The notes beneath the pieces are model-generated. The model worked only from the letters and a program-made list of their open reading frames with translations, made no database searches and was not told the DNA's origin. A stretch of 64,000 bases of DNA from IMG/VR virus record IMGVR_UViG_3300047323_000320, positions 1 to 64,000 of that record. One strand, written 5' to 3'. Below are positions 14,538 through 23,806 of this stretch, piece by piece (within the stretch, counting starts at the first letter, position 1; each line of letters begins with the position of its first letter). The position numbers and the translations under genes were made by a program. The stretch comes from a virus.

Positions 14538-16205
14538 ATGGCGACAGTAACCGTCTACCTGACTGGCTCCGGTAACTGGCCGAAGCCGGCGGACTGGGAC
14601 GACACCATTTCCGGCCCCACGGCAACCGCTGAAGCGTGGGGCGCGGGTGGCGGTACGACGGCTGATGGATCGTTCGGCGCATCGGGCGCCGGCTCTGGCG
14701 CCTACTCGAAGTCCACGGGCTTCACGTTCGGCGCGGCATCGTCGCTGCCGTACGTGTGCGGCGCGGGCGGTGCATTGGCCGTCACGAACAACACCCCTGG
14801 TAATGGCGGCTCAACCCGCTTCGGCGGCACGACGCTATCGAACGCGATCGCGTCCGCCAACGGCGGTAACGGCGGCCTGCCGGGTAACACCAACCAGGTC
14901 GCGGGCGGCACCGGCGGCACCACGACCGGCACCGTCGGCACGACGCTCAAGCGCGCGGGCACAGCCGGCGCCAAGGGTGGCGACAACAGCGCGACGGGCG
15001 GCGGTGGCGGTACGGGTGGCGGCGGTGCAGGCGCGCCGGGACCGGACGCCATTGCGCCGACGCCTTCCAATCCAGGCACGTCGCTGAACAACGGCACGGC
15101 CGGCTCCCATGGCGACGGCACGACCGGCACCGGCACGGGCGGCACGGCCGGCACGCTGGCGAGCCCGAACGGCGGCAACGGCGGCAACGATAAGGACAAG
15201 GGCGGCGGTGGCGGTGGCGGCGGTGGCGGTGACACGCTCAACGTCATCGGCAACGGCGGCAACGGCGGCTTCCCCGGCGGCGGTGCAGGCGGCGGTTCGA
15301 ACTTCGGTGGCGGTTCTGGCGGCAAGGGCGGCGACGGCGGTATCAAGATCACGTACACGTCCGCGACGAGCAGCACGACCGGCACACTCGCGACGACCCT
15401 GGCTGGCGTTACTGCGTCGATCACGGAGACCGAGACTTTCAGCGGCGCCCTCGCGACGACGCTGGGCAATGCCGTAGCGTCAATGAGCGGCGCTGAGACC
15501 TTCAGCGGCCCGCTGGCGCCCTCGCTGGGCGCGGCGACGTTCACAGGTAGCGGCACGGTCAGCGGGCCATCTGGAAGCCTTGTAACGACGCTTGCGAATG
15601 CAACGATGTCGGCGAGCGGCGCGGAGAAATTCAGCGGCCCGCTCGCGACCGCAGGCGCCAACGCGACGATGGCGGGCGCCGGGGCCGAGACCTTCAGCGG
15701 CGCGCTGGCGGCAACGCTGGCCAACGCGTCGATGGCGGCGGCCGGCACGGTCCAGATTCTGAGCGGCACGCTGGCCGCGACCCTGGCGAATGCCGTGGCC
15801 GCGATCACGGCGAACCTGGGCGAAAGCGGGGCACTCGCGGCCACGCTGGCCAACGCCACGTTCAGCGGCGCGGCCCAGGAGATTTTCAGCGGCGCGCTCA
15901 CGCCGTCGCTGGCCGATGCGTCGATGTCGGGGCTGGGTAACGAACGCTTCGCGGGCACGCTGGCGCCGTCGCTGGGCGACGCCACGCTGTCGGCGGCCGC
16001 GCTGGAAACGTTCAGCGGGCCGCTCACGGTGGCGCTGGCCAATGCCACGTTCGCCGGCGCGGGCACGCAGTTTACCGCCAGCTCGACGCTGAACGTCACG
16101 CTGGCCAACGCCACGATGGACGCATACGGCAACGTGCCGCAGGACGCTATCCCGGAAGAAAGCGGCTACTGGATCACGCACCTGCGGCGTGACCATCAAC
16201 TTTAA
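14538..16205 (+). CDS. Glycine-rich fibre-like protein with tandem ANAT/FSGAL repeats
   Basis: The 555-residue protein has three parts: a short N-terminal strand region, a glycine-rich domain (residues about 30-275, GGNGG and GGGG runs ending KGGDGGIKITYTS), and a C-terminal array of about ten units of 25-30 residues built on TLANATxxxAGAETFSGALA. Glycine-rich polyproline-II-type tips and short-unit repeats are known in phage adhesins. The same repeat is visible as a DNA repeat, so copy number may vary. It ends in a unique cap (PEESGYWITHLRRDHQL). It probably decorates the particle or tail. Confidence 0.65.
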   Translation: MATVTVYLTGSGNWPKPADWDDTISGPTATAEAWGAGGGTTADGSFGASGAGSGAYSKSTGFTFGAASSLPYVCGAGGALAVTNNTPGNGGSTRFGGTTLSNAIASANGGNGGLPGNTNQVAGGTGGTTTGTVGTTLKRAGTAGAKGGDNSATGGGGGTGGGGAGAPGPDAIAPTPSNPGTSLNNGTAGSHGDGTTGTGTGGTAGTLASPNGGNGGNDKDKGGGGGGGGGGDTLNVIGNGGNGGFPGGGAGGGSNFGGGSGGKGGDGGIKITYTSATSSTTGTLATTLAGVTASITETETFSGALATTLGNAVASMSGAETFSGPLAPSLGAATFTGSGTVSGPSGSLVTTLANATMSASGAEKFSGPLATAGANATMAGAGAETFSGALAATLANASMAAAGTVQILSGTLAATLANAVAAITANLGESGALAATLANATFSGAAQEIFSGALTPSLADASMSGLGNERFAGTLAPSLGDATLSAAALETFSGPLTVALANATFAGAGTQFTASSTLNVTLANATMDAYGNVPQDAIPEESGYWITHLRRDHQL

Positions 16206-16214
16206 GAGGCCCCC

Positions 16215-17564
16215 ATGAAACCAATGCTCCCGCGCCGTGTAGACGGCCAGGGCGAGAAGGGCGAGATTACCGTCAGCCGTGACTGCCAGCGCGCGTATGT
16301 CCATGATGGTCACTCGCGCACCGGCCTGTCGCTGCGCGACTTCACGGGCGTCGGCATGAACCGTGTGCATGACGACATTCTCGTGCATCGCAGCGCGCCG
16401 CAGCGGATCATCGTCTACGGCGACTCGATCACGCAGACGAACTCGTACAGCGGCATTCCTGACGGCTCGCCCCCGCGCACGGAAATGTGGACGCAGGGGT
16501 ATGGCTACGCCGAGCAGAGCATCGCTCGCAGCCTCAAGCCGTACCGCTATATCCGCAACGCGGGCATCGCGGGGCAGACCACGGCACAGATTCTTGCGCG
16601 GCTCCATGACGACGTGCTGGCCTACAAGCCGGATGTCGTCCTGCTGATGGCGGGCACGAACGACATTCTGCAAGGCCAGGTCGACCAGTCATACACAGCC
16701 ATGATGAGCAATATTGAGCTGATGGTGATTGGCATGTTGGAGAACGGCTGCGACGTGATTCTCGCGACGCCGCCAGCGAAAGACAGCGCGCCGGATGAAA
16801 CGCGCATGGCGATCCAGTTTTTCTACATGCTGGCCGACTTTTACAACCTGCCACTGCTCGATACCTACAAGATCACCGTCAACCCGCAGACCGGCATGTA
16901 CAAGGCCGGCTATTCGGCGGACGGCGTGCACCCGAACCCGGTGGCGATCGACGCGATTGCAGTGGAAGGCGCGAAGGTGCTGGCCGAGCCGTGGAAGTAC
17001 ACGAACCCCACGTACCTCGCAGCAGTCTCCGAAGCGACCGTGGGCAACCGGCCGAACCTCATCGGCAATGGCTCGTTCGCGCTGCCGCCGTCGCCGATCG
17101 ACGGCACGACGCTGCAGGCATGGGATGTTGGCGTCGATCACGCGACGTTCACCTGGAATACACCGGCCGCGCTGCCCTACACCGGGAACAACTTCGTTTT
17201 CACGCAGAACGCAGGCGCCGGCGGTGGCCAGTACGGCCTCTATGGCTCCGGTGTCAGTACCGGCTACAAGGAAGGCGATGTGCTGGTGGGCTCGCTGCAC
17301 ATGAAAACCACGGGCCTGACCGTCGCGAGCGCGCAGGGCTTCACGTTTGGCTTCGGCTTCGACAACGGTGATAACGCGCGGCTGACGAATCAGTGGCCAT
17401 ACAACGCCGAGTGGGTTCTGTCGCAGGAAATCATCGTGCCGAAGAACCCCGGCAACATCATCCCGACGCTGTATCTGCAGGATGTCGGCGTGTACACGGT
17501 GAATAACGTGACGCTCTGGAACAAGACGGCGGCCGAGGCAATCTGGAAACCTGGCCAGCTATGA
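16215..17564 (+). CDS. GDSL/SGNH-hydrolase virion protein (esterase/deacetylase)
   Basis: The 449-residue protein contains an SGNH hydrolase domain at residues about 65-250. Block I is VYGDSIT with nucleophile S71, block III is MAGTNDI (N149), and block V is DGVHPN with D236 and H239. The C-terminal about 190 residues are beta-rich (NGSFALPPSPIDGTTLQAWDVG...) like a carbohydrate-binding jelly roll. Phage enzymes of this type remove ester or acetyl groups from capsule or O-antigen during adsorption. Gene order among fibre-like genes fits. Substrate unknown. It overlaps the next gene as ATGA. Confidence 0.85.
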   Translation: MKPMLPRRVDGQGEKGEITVSRDCQRAYVHDGHSRTGLSLRDFTGVGMNRVHDDILVHRSAPQRIIVYGDSITQTNSYSGIPDGSPPRTEMWTQGYGYAEQSIARSLKPYRYIRNAGIAGQTTAQILARLHDDVLAYKPDVVLLMAGTNDILQGQVDQSYTAMMSNIELMVIGMLENGCDVILATPPAKDSAPDETRMAIQFFYMLADFYNLPLLDTYKITVNPQTGMYKAGYSADGVHPNPVAIDAIAVEGAKVLAEPWKYTNPTYLAAVSEATVGNRPNLIGNGSFALPPSPIDGTTLQAWDVGVDHATFTWNTPAALPYTGNNFVFTQNAGAGGGQYGLYGSGVSTGYKEGDVLVGSLHMKTTGLTVASAQGFTFGFGFDNGDNARLTNQWPYNAEWVLSQEIIVPKNPGNIIPTLYLQDVGVYTVNNVTLWNKTAAEAIWKPGQL

Positions 17565-17788
17565 AAATTGATACGCAGTCCCGCACATGGCAGGAGATTC
17601 AGGCTTATCTGACTCAACGCCTCGCCAAGTGCCGCGAGAAGAACGACAGCGGCAAGCTCGATGCGACAGCGACCGCGCTGCTTCGCGGCGAGATTGCCGC
17701 CGTTAAGGATTTGCTCGCCCTACCTCACCAGGTAGCGCGGGTCGAAAGGGATGATCCTGGTTATGGCACCGACGAACTGGACCGCTAA
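17561..17788 (+). CDS. Small hypothetical protein (75 aa)
   Basis: ATGA-coupled to the esterase gene. The protein is helical (RTWQEIQAYLTQRLAKCREKNDSG, ALLRGEIAAVKDLLAL) and looks like the small helical proteins that often precede scaffold genes in podoviruses. It is followed by a strong terminator. Function unknown. Confidence 0.6.
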   Translation: MKIDTQSRTWQEIQAYLTQRLAKCREKNDSGKLDATATALLRGEIAAVKDLLALPHQVARVERDDPGYGTDELDR

Positions 17789-17811
17789 GACCACGACCGT
17801 CCTAAATCACC

Positions 17812-17839
17812 AAGCCCGCCGATACGAGCGGGCTTTTTT
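17812..17839 (+). terminator. Rho-independent terminator
   Basis: AAGCCCGC-CGATACGA-GCGGGCTTTTTT has a 6-8 bp stem and six T residues. It separates the fibre/esterase block from the scaffold/capsid block. Confidence 0.9.
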
Positions 17840-17854
17840 ACGCCTGGAGCGAGC

Positions 17855-18754
17855 ATGACTGTCGATAACGGAACGCCGGAACTCACTGAACAACAGCTTT
17901 GGGACCAGGAGGCGCAACTTGCCAACGATCCCCCAGCCGCCGCAGCGACCCCGGCAGAACCGAAACCCGCTGAAACCGTAACTGACCCGAAGCCTGCCAC
18001 GCCGGCCGCAGCTGCGGCGCCGGTCGATCCATACGAGGGCCTGCACCCAGCCGTACGCGCGAAGCTGGAAGCGCAGGACCAGTTGGCAGACCGGCTTCGC
18101 AAGACTGAAGGCCACATCGGCGGCCTGGTATCTGAGAACAAGCGCATCAGGGATGAGCTGGCCGCCGCGAAAGCCGCCGCCGAAGCCGTCCGGGTGGCGC
18201 CGACTCAGGCACAGGTTGCCCAGGCGAAGGCGAGTACGGAGAAGTGGGACCAGTTGAAAACGGATTTTCCCGAATGGGCTGATGCCCTTGAGGAACGCCT
18301 TGGCGCTACCGCCCAGCCGGACTTCGAGGGCCTGCGGAACCAGATTCGGGATGAGCTGACCCCGCAGCTGACGCAACAAATCTCGTCGCAGCTGAAGGCC
18401 GAGATTGCTGCCGAGACTGAAGGGCGACTGGTGAACATTGCGCATCGTGGCTGGACGGACACGGTTAAGAGTCCAGAGTTTATTTCCTGGTACGAAGCGC
18501 AGCCGGCAGACGTGAAAGCACTTGGCGCAAGCCCCACCGCAGAAGATGCGATCGCATTGCTTGATTCGTACAAGGCCGCTACGGCGGGCAAGCCGAGCGC
18601 GGCGCAAATCAAGCAGCAGCGGCAGCAACGGATGCAGGAAGCCGCAACCGTGGCGCGTGGAAACCAGGGCGGCGCCCCTGTCAAGAGTACCGATGACATG
18701 AGCCCCGAAGAGTACTGGAACCATCTGGCACGAGTCGACGCGGCGAAGAGATAG
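17855..18754 (+). CDS. Scaffolding protein
   Basis: The 299-residue protein lies just upstream of the capsid gene. It is hydrophilic and helical, with a Pro/Ala-rich N-terminal tail, a coiled-coil middle (AKLEAQDQLADRLRKTEGHIGGLVSENKRI) and a C-terminal helix-rich segment ending in SPEEYWNHLARVDAAKR, as in podovirus internal scaffolds. It would guide procapsid assembly and leave before packaging. The call rests on position and composition. Confidence 0.7.
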   Translation: MTVDNGTPELTEQQLWDQEAQLANDPPAAAATPAEPKPAETVTDPKPATPAAAAAPVDPYEGLHPAVRAKLEAQDQLADRLRKTEGHIGGLVSENKRIRDELAAAKAAAEAVRVAPTQAQVAQAKASTEKWDQLKTDFPEWADALEERLGATAQPDFEGLRNQIRDELTPQLTQQISSQLKAEIAAETEGRLVNIAHRGWTDTVKSPEFISWYEAQPADVKALGASPTAEDAIALLDSYKAATAGKPSAAQIKQQRQQRMQEAATVARGNQGGAPVKSTDDMSPEEYWNHLARVDAAKR

Positions 18755-18763
18755 GAGCCAGCG

Positions 18764-18907
18764 ATGGCGACACAGGGTTACGGGACCAGTCCCGGCCGCA
18801 ACTCCGCAAATGCAGTCGGTACGTCGCTCCCACGGTCGGTCACGACCAAGCCCGTGCCGCTGATCCTTTCCGCAATGAAAAAACCTGTTAAGGGGAAGTC
18901 AAAATGA
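18764..18907 (+). CDS. Small basic protein (47 aa) before the capsid gene
   Basis: The protein starts MATQGYGTSPGRNSANAV after ATAGGAGCCAGCG and ends KKPVKGKSK. Its stop overlaps the capsid start (AAAATGA). It is strongly basic and Ser/Thr/Pro-rich. The ribosome site and coupling argue that it is translated. Function unknown. Confidence 0.6.
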   Translation: MATQGYGTSPGRNSANAVGTSLPRSVTTKPVPLILSAMKKPVKGKSK

Positions 18908-19929
18908 CGATGCAAGGCTATTCCACCGCGCCCTCGCGGAACCTGATTCGTGCAGAACAGACGATGCTCAAGCACGCCGAACCGATCATCGTTCTCGGTA
19001 ACTTCGGCACGCAGCAGGAGCAGCCGACGCGCAAGACGGACACGGTTGTGTTCCGCCGCCTGAACCCGTTCAACATGCAGGCGAACGGCACGCCGGGTAT
19101 CACCGCGCAGAACTTCATCCTGGCTGAAGGCACCACGCCGAACGCCAACACCATCGCGTACACGGACGTGTCCGTGACGCTGCAACAGTACGGCGTGCTG
19201 TTCAAGTTCAGCTCGAAAGTCGAACTCATGTATGAGGACGACATTCCGAGCGACATGGCACAGCTGACCGGCGAGCTGCTGGCAGAAGTCGCCGAACTCA
19301 TCCGCTACGGCGTCGTGAAGGCCGGCACCAACGTGCTGTATGCAAACGGCTCGACCCGCGCCGCTGTGAACAGCGTTATCTCGCTGAACCGCCTGCGCCA
19401 GGCCGTGCGCGCGCTGGAAGTGAACCGCGCAAAGATGGTCACGCAGCGCCTTTCCTCGGGCGTGAACTACGGCACGTCGCCGGTGGAACCGGGCTATATC
19501 GTGTTCCTGCACACCGACTGCGAATCGGACGTGCGCAACCTGCCGGGTTTCACCAAGACGGCAGAGTACGCGCAGTTCAAGCCGGTGCATGAGCGTGAAA
19601 TCGGCTCGGTGGAGCGCTTCCGCTTCGTCACGTCGCCGCTGCTCTCGCCGTTCCTCGGCGCGGGCTCGGGCACGCTGAACGGTTGCGTGTCGGTAGGCGC
19701 TACGAACGTGGACGTTTACCCGATGATCGTAATGGCCCAGGAAGCGTGGGGACAGGTCGCGTTGAAGGGCATGGGCGCGGTGAAGCCCACGATCCTTAAG
19801 GCGTCCGAACGGAACCACGCGAACCCGCTGGGCCAGTTCGGCTACGTGGGCGCGAATTTCTGGACTGCAGCAGTTCGTCTGAACGAGAACTGGATGGTCA
19901 GGCTGGAGGTAGGCGTTTCGGCGCTGTAA
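18904..19929 (+). CDS. Major capsid protein, N4-gp56 type
   Basis: The 341-residue protein is assigned to the N4 gp56-like capsid family (HK97 fold). Characteristic segments are KHAEPIIVLGNFGTQQEQPTRKTDTVVFRR near the N-terminus, LQQYGVLFKFSSKVELMYED for the spine, GYIVFLHTDCESDVRNLPGF and the C-terminal MIVMAQEAWGQVALKG. It follows the scaffold gene, and its start has a strong AAGGGGAAG site in ACCTGTTAAGGGGAAGTCAAA. It forms the icosahedral shell. Confidence 0.88.
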   Translation: MTMQGYSTAPSRNLIRAEQTMLKHAEPIIVLGNFGTQQEQPTRKTDTVVFRRLNPFNMQANGTPGITAQNFILAEGTTPNANTIAYTDVSVTLQQYGVLFKFSSKVELMYEDDIPSDMAQLTGELLAEVAELIRYGVVKAGTNVLYANGSTRAAVNSVISLNRLRQAVRALEVNRAKMVTQRLSSGVNYGTSPVEPGYIVFLHTDCESDVRNLPGFTKTAEYAQFKPVHEREIGSVERFRFVTSPLLSPFLGAGSGTLNGCVSVGATNVDVYPMIVMAQEAWGQVALKGMGAVKPTILKASERNHANPLGQFGYVGANFWTAAVRLNENWMVRLEVGVSAL

Positions 19930-19973
19930 TCACTCTTGACGGGCCAGCGTGAGCTGGCCCCGGAGAAACGGAC

Positions 19974-20162
19974 ATGACTGAAAGCGTCAACCAACGCGGC
20001 AAGTCCATCACTGGCTCGGCGAATCAGCGCGCGATTGAAGCGCTGCTGACTTCGATCCAGGTGGACCTTGTTGCAATTCGCCAGTTCATGGCGACACACC
20101 AGCATAGCGCGCTGAACGCTGCGCCCTCGACGGCGCCGGCGGCGCTCAACACTCTCCCGTAA
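19974..20162 (+). CDS. Small hypothetical protein (62 aa)
   Basis: Starts at 19974 after GGAGAAACGGAC. The core is a helix (QRAIEALLTSIQVDLVAIRQFMATHQ) with an Ala/Pro tail. It lies between the capsid gene and a beta-rich structural gene, so it is probably a minor virion or decoration protein. No family is recognised. Confidence 0.6.
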   Translation: MTESVNQRGKSITGSANQRAIEALLTSIQVDLVAIRQFMATHQHSALNAAPSTAPAALNTLP

Positions 20163-20172
20163 AGGAAAAACG

Positions 20173-20664
20173 ATGAGCTACAACCTGACTGGCGCCTTTT
20201 ACGGCGGCAATATCACCCTGGGCAAGGCGGGCCTCGCAGCCGGCACGACCACGACCTATTCGATCGCCACGGCATTCACGTATGCGATCAAAGGCCAGCT
20301 GTACAGCAAGGGCACGGTCACGAACGCGGCTTCGCCCGTGACCGATCTGAACACGGGCGTCGCGTTCAAGCCGCTGTCGGCGAACCAGGCCTGCGTGTTC
20401 GCGTTCACCGTGGACGCCTCGGGCGTCGTCGGCGTCGCGCAGGGCCCGATCGTGTCGAACCTGGACCTCACCGGCGGCGCCGGCGCGGCTCAGTTCCCGG
20501 CGACGGCGGATGGCGTCACGCCGTTCGCTTACCTGCTCGCACAGGCAGGCCCGACCGCCGTGGGTACGTGGACGTTCGGCGTCAACAACCTGTCGGGCGT
20601 CACGGGTCTGTCGTACGCGTTCCGCGACATCCTGGCCGTACCGGCACAGCCGATCACCGGCTAA
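20173..20664 (+). CDS. Beta-rich structural protein
   Basis: The 163-residue protein is Gly/Ala/Thr-rich and looks like a beta-sandwich (TYSIATAFTYAIKGQLYSKG, ACVFAFTVDASGVVGVAQG). The AGGAAAAACG site before 20173 is good. It resembles head-decoration proteins. It is followed directly by two stacked terminators. Exact role unknown. Confidence 0.65.
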   Translation: MSYNLTGAFYGGNITLGKAGLAAGTTTTYSIATAFTYAIKGQLYSKGTVTNAASPVTDLNTGVAFKPLSANQACVFAFTVDASGVVGVAQGPIVSNLDLTGGAGAAQFPATADGVTPFAYLLAQAGPTAVGTWTFGVNNLSGVTGLSYAFRDILAVPAQPITG

Positions 20665-20678
20665 TACCGTGTCTCCAG

Positions 20679-20700
20679 CCCCGCCGCAACGCGGGGTTTT
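20679..20700 (+). terminator. Rho-independent terminator 1 of a pair
   Basis: CCCCGC-cgcaac-GCGGGG followed by TTTT. Confidence 0.85.
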
Positions 20701-20704
20701 ATAG

Positions 20705-20735
20705 CGGCCGTCCCTCGGGGCGGCCGTTCTTTTTT
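20705..20735 (+). terminator. Rho-independent terminator 2 of a pair
   Basis: CGGCCGtCCC-tc-GGGgCGGCCG followed by TTCTTTTTT. The tandem arrangement gives a tight stop after the capsid block. Confidence 0.9.
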
Positions 20736-20763
20736 GTGCCCATAAAAAACACCTGGAGCAGGC

Positions 20764-21279
20764 ATGAGCAATACCAACAAACCGAATCCGCCGCGCGTGC
20801 CGAACGTCGCGCCGACGCAGCGATTCGAAACCAACGACGTTCAGATTGAAGGCGACAAGCCCATCGCGATTGACGAGATTCGCTCGTACAACGCTTCGGG
20901 CGGTCTCGACCTGGAACAGATCACGGGCGGCAGCGCCACGACTGAACAGCTCGAACTCGAAGCGTTCATGAACGAGACCCTGGTCATTGTCGTGCAGGAA
21001 AGCGCGGACGAAGAGGCGCTGCCGATCGTGACGCTCACCGTCAACGGCGTGACGCAACCGATCATGCGCGGCGTCGCGACGCCAGTGAAGCGCAAGTATG
21101 TCGAAGCCCTCGCGCGCGCCAAGGAAACGAAATACAAGCAGTCGCTCTCGGACCCGTCTGACCCGTCCTCGATTGCGATGATCGGGCGCACGGCGCTCGC
21201 CTATCCGTTCGTCGTTGAAAAAGACCCGAACCCGAATGGCTTCGCATGGCTACGTGAAGTGCTGAAGCAACCTGCATAA
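20764..21279 (+). CDS. Hypothetical virion-module protein (171 aa)
   Basis: Starts at 20764 after CTGGAGCAGGC. The protein has a disordered proline-rich N-terminus and a mixed domain (EDIRSYNASGG-like start; LVIVVQESADEEALPIVTLTVNGVTQPIMRGVATPVKRKYVEALARAKE). This pattern is found in conserved podovirus proteins next to tail connectors. I cannot name the family. Confidence 0.65.
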   Translation: MSNTNKPNPPRVPNVAPTQRFETNDVQIEGDKPIAIDEIRSYNASGGLDLEQITGGSATTEQLELEAFMNETLVIVVQESADEEALPIVTLTVNGVTQPIMRGVATPVKRKYVEALARAKETKYKQSLSDPSDPSSIAMIGRTALAYPFVVEKDPNPNGFAWLREVLKQPA

Positions 21280-21290
21280 GAGAGGGGCGC

Positions 21291-21971
21291 ATGAACTTCG
21301 TTGACCTGGTTGAGGACTTGCGCGTGGAGTGCGGCGTGTCCGGCACTCGGCTTATCACGGTGCAGAGTCTGAACGGCGAGCTGGACCGTCTGCGCAAGTG
21401 GACCGTGGACGCGTGGAACATGATCCAGATGAAGCACCAGGACTGGAAGTTTCTGCGCGCCTACTTCACGTTCACCACGACCCCAGGCAAGCAGTCGTAC
21501 ACGCCGGCAGAAGCGGGCGTGCCGACGCTGGACCTGTGGCAGCAGGACTCGGTGTGGATGTATCAGACCTCGCGCGGCGTCGTGGACCAGATGCCGCTCG
21601 GCGCGATGGCCTGGGAGCATTTCCGCCGCATGTATCTCATGGGCGGCCAGCCCCAGGCGCGGCCGATGGCGTTCTCTATCAGCCCTGAAAAGACCTTCTG
21701 GCTCGGGATGATTCCCGACAGCACTTACACCCTCACGGGCGAATACTGGCGCGATCCGCAGACCCTGGTTGAGGACACGGATGTGCCGCTGATGCCGGCG
21801 AAGTATCACAAGCTCATCGTGCTTGAAGCGATGAAGAAATACGCCGGCTTCGAAGCGGCCGCCGAAGTCATGCAGCGCGCCAATTCGGAAAGCGGCCCGC
21901 TCTGGAATGCCCTCGTCATCGACCAGCTGCCGCAAGTCACGATCGCGGGGGGCTTCAATGGCGACTGCTAA
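21291..21971 (+). CDS. Head-to-tail connector/tail adaptor protein
   Basis: The 226-residue product starts after AGAGGGGCGC at 21291. The opening FVDLVEDLRVECGVSGTRLITVQSL and the following WTVDAWNMIQMKHQDWKFLRAYFTF are typical of podovirus gp4-like or tail-tube adaptor proteins that bind below the portal. It overlaps the next gene by 14 bp. The assignment is from family resemblance and gene order. Confidence 0.7.
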   Translation: MNFVDLVEDLRVECGVSGTRLITVQSLNGELDRLRKWTVDAWNMIQMKHQDWKFLRAYFTFTTTPGKQSYTPAEAGVPTLDLWQQDSVWMYQTSRGVVDQMPLGAMAWEHFRRMYLMGGQPQARPMAFSISPEKTFWLGMIPDSTYTLTGEYWRDPQTLVEDTDVPLMPAKYHKLIVLEAMKKYAGFEAAAEVMQRANSESGPLWNALVIDQLPQVTIAGGFNGDC

Positions 21972-23802
21972 TCCGGTCCTGACCGAATACTTCCCGCTCT
22001 CGGGCGGGCTCGACCAGGTAAGCCCGACGCTCTCGCTCAAGCCGGGGATGGTGCGCGATGGCGTGAACTATGAATGCGCCACGACCGGCGGCTATACGCG
22101 CATCAAGGGCTACGAACGCTACGACGGCCGCCCGTCGCCGTCCGAACAGCCGTATTGGGTCCTCACGGGTTCAATCGCGGGCGTGTCGATCGGACAGACC
22201 ATCACGGGCGCCACGTCCGGCGCTACGGGCGTGCTGTGCTACGTCGACACGTCGACCACACCGGGCGTTACCTACATTGCGTTCACGAAGCTCGTGGGCT
22301 CGTTTGCGCCGGCCGGCGAACAGCTGAAGGTGGGCGCTGTAGTCGTGGGCTCGTGCGTAGGCTCTGAAGCGCGGTCGGCCGCGCCGTCGCCGGCAACGGA
22401 CGTGGTGTATCAGAAAGCGGCCGCCGACGTTTACCGCGCCGACATTGGCCCGGTTCCGGGAAGCGGGCAGGTGCTGGGCGTGTGGATGTACAACGATGTC
22501 GTCTACGCTTTTCGCAACACGGCGGACGGCACGGCCGCGAAAATGTACAAGGCGACCGGCACCGGCTGGCAGCTCGTGACGACGCCCACGCTGGCACCGG
22601 GCGGCCACTACGAATTCGTGAATGCGAACTTCGGCGGCACGACCGCGATGCAGAAAATGTTCGGCTGTGATTCTGTGAACAAGGCGTTCATGTTCGACGG
22701 CACGACGTTCACGCAGATCACGACGGGCATGACGCTGGACACACCGAACCATATTGAAGTCCACAAGAATTTTTTGTGGCTTGCGTTCGACGCCAGCCTG
22801 CAGCACTCGGCGATCGGCGATCCGACAACGTGGAGTGTCGTGGTCGGCGCCGGCGAAATTGCGCTGGGCGAGAAAATCACGAGTCTCAAATCGTATATCG
22901 GTAACAGCTCGTATATCGGTTCCAGCGCATCGAACGCGATGCTGATTCACACATCCAGCAAGACGCAGATTCTGTATGGCTCCAGCAACGCTGACTTTAG
23001 CCTCTCCAAGCACTCGGACGTATCCGGCGGGCTCGCCGGCAGCGTGCAGATCGCGGACCAGCCTTACTACATGTCGGAGCTGGGCCTGACCAATCTCCAG
23101 GTCACGCAGGCATACGGCAACTTCATCCAGTCCTCGCTCTCGCAGACCATTAACCCGTTCATCCTGCAGGAGAAGTCGCGTATCACGACGAGTTGCATCG
23201 TGCGTGAGAAGAGCCAGTACCGCCTGTTTTTCAACGACGGCTATGCGCTCTATGTGACGTTCCTGAACGGCAAGGTGCTGGGCATGATGGTGCAGAACCT
23301 GGGCATTCCGATCCGTACGGTCTGCTCGCTGAAGAAGGCAGATAACAGCGAGTGGATTTTCGCGGGTTCCGACTCGGGCTATGTGTACCAGATGGAGAAG
23401 GGCCCGAACTTCGACGGCCTGCCGATCCTCTCGTATCTCAGTCTCGTGTTCGCGGCGTTCAAGTCGCCGCGCATCCGCAAGCGCTGGCGCAAGGCGGTGC
23501 TGGAAGTGAAGGGCTCGGGCTACCTGGAATACGCGGTATCCAAGGACCTTTCCTGGATCAGCCCCGACATCGCGCCGTCGCGGCCCCTCGTTCAGACCGC
23601 GCAGCTCCAGGGCATCCCGTGGGACACGTTCGCCTGGGATGAATTCTTTTGGGATGGCGTGAACAACGCGCCGGCTGAAGTGCAGCTGGACGGCACGGGC
23701 GAAAACATGGGGCTTCGCGTGTCCACGCAGAGCGACTGCTTCGACTCGTACACCGTGGAAAGCGTGATTGTTCACTACTCCATGCGTCGACAACTGAGAT
23801 AA
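21958..23802 (+). CDS. Tail hub / DNA-stabilisation-like protein (P22 gp10-type)
   Basis: Start ATG 21958 (MATANPVLTEYFPLSGGLDQ) was chosen for its position after GGGGGGCTTCA and its small overlap. The 614-residue protein is beta-rich and begins with PLSGGLDQVSPTLSLKPGMVRDGVNYECATTGGYTRIKGYERYDGRP, a signature of phage packaged-DNA-stabilisation or tail-hub beta-propeller proteins. The C-terminus ends in a jelly-roll-like part (LQGIPWDTFAWDEFFWDG). It probably joins connector and tail fibres. Confidence 0.7.
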   Translation: MATANPVLTEYFPLSGGLDQVSPTLSLKPGMVRDGVNYECATTGGYTRIKGYERYDGRPSPSEQPYWVLTGSIAGVSIGQTITGATSGATGVLCYVDTSTTPGVTYIAFTKLVGSFAPAGEQLKVGAVVVGSCVGSEARSAAPSPATDVVYQKAAADVYRADIGPVPGSGQVLGVWMYNDVVYAFRNTADGTAAKMYKATGTGWQLVTTPTLAPGGHYEFVNANFGGTTAMQKMFGCDSVNKAFMFDGTTFTQITTGMTLDTPNHIEVHKNFLWLAFDASLQHSAIGDPTTWSVVVGAGEIALGEKITSLKSYIGNSSYIGSSASNAMLIHTSSKTQILYGSSNADFSLSKHSDVSGGLAGSVQIADQPYYMSELGLTNLQVTQAYGNFIQSSLSQTINPFILQEKSRITTSCIVREKSQYRLFFNDGYALYVTFLNGKVLGMMVQNLGIPIRTVCSLKKADNSEWIFAGSDSGYVYQMEKGPNFDGLPILSYLSLVFAAFKSPRIRKRWRKAVLEVKGSGYLEYAVSKDLSWISPDIAPSRPLVQTAQLQGIPWDTFAWDEFFWDGVNNAPAEVQLDGTGENMGLRVSTQSDCFDSYTVESVIVHYSMRRQLR

Positions 23803-23806
23803 GAAC

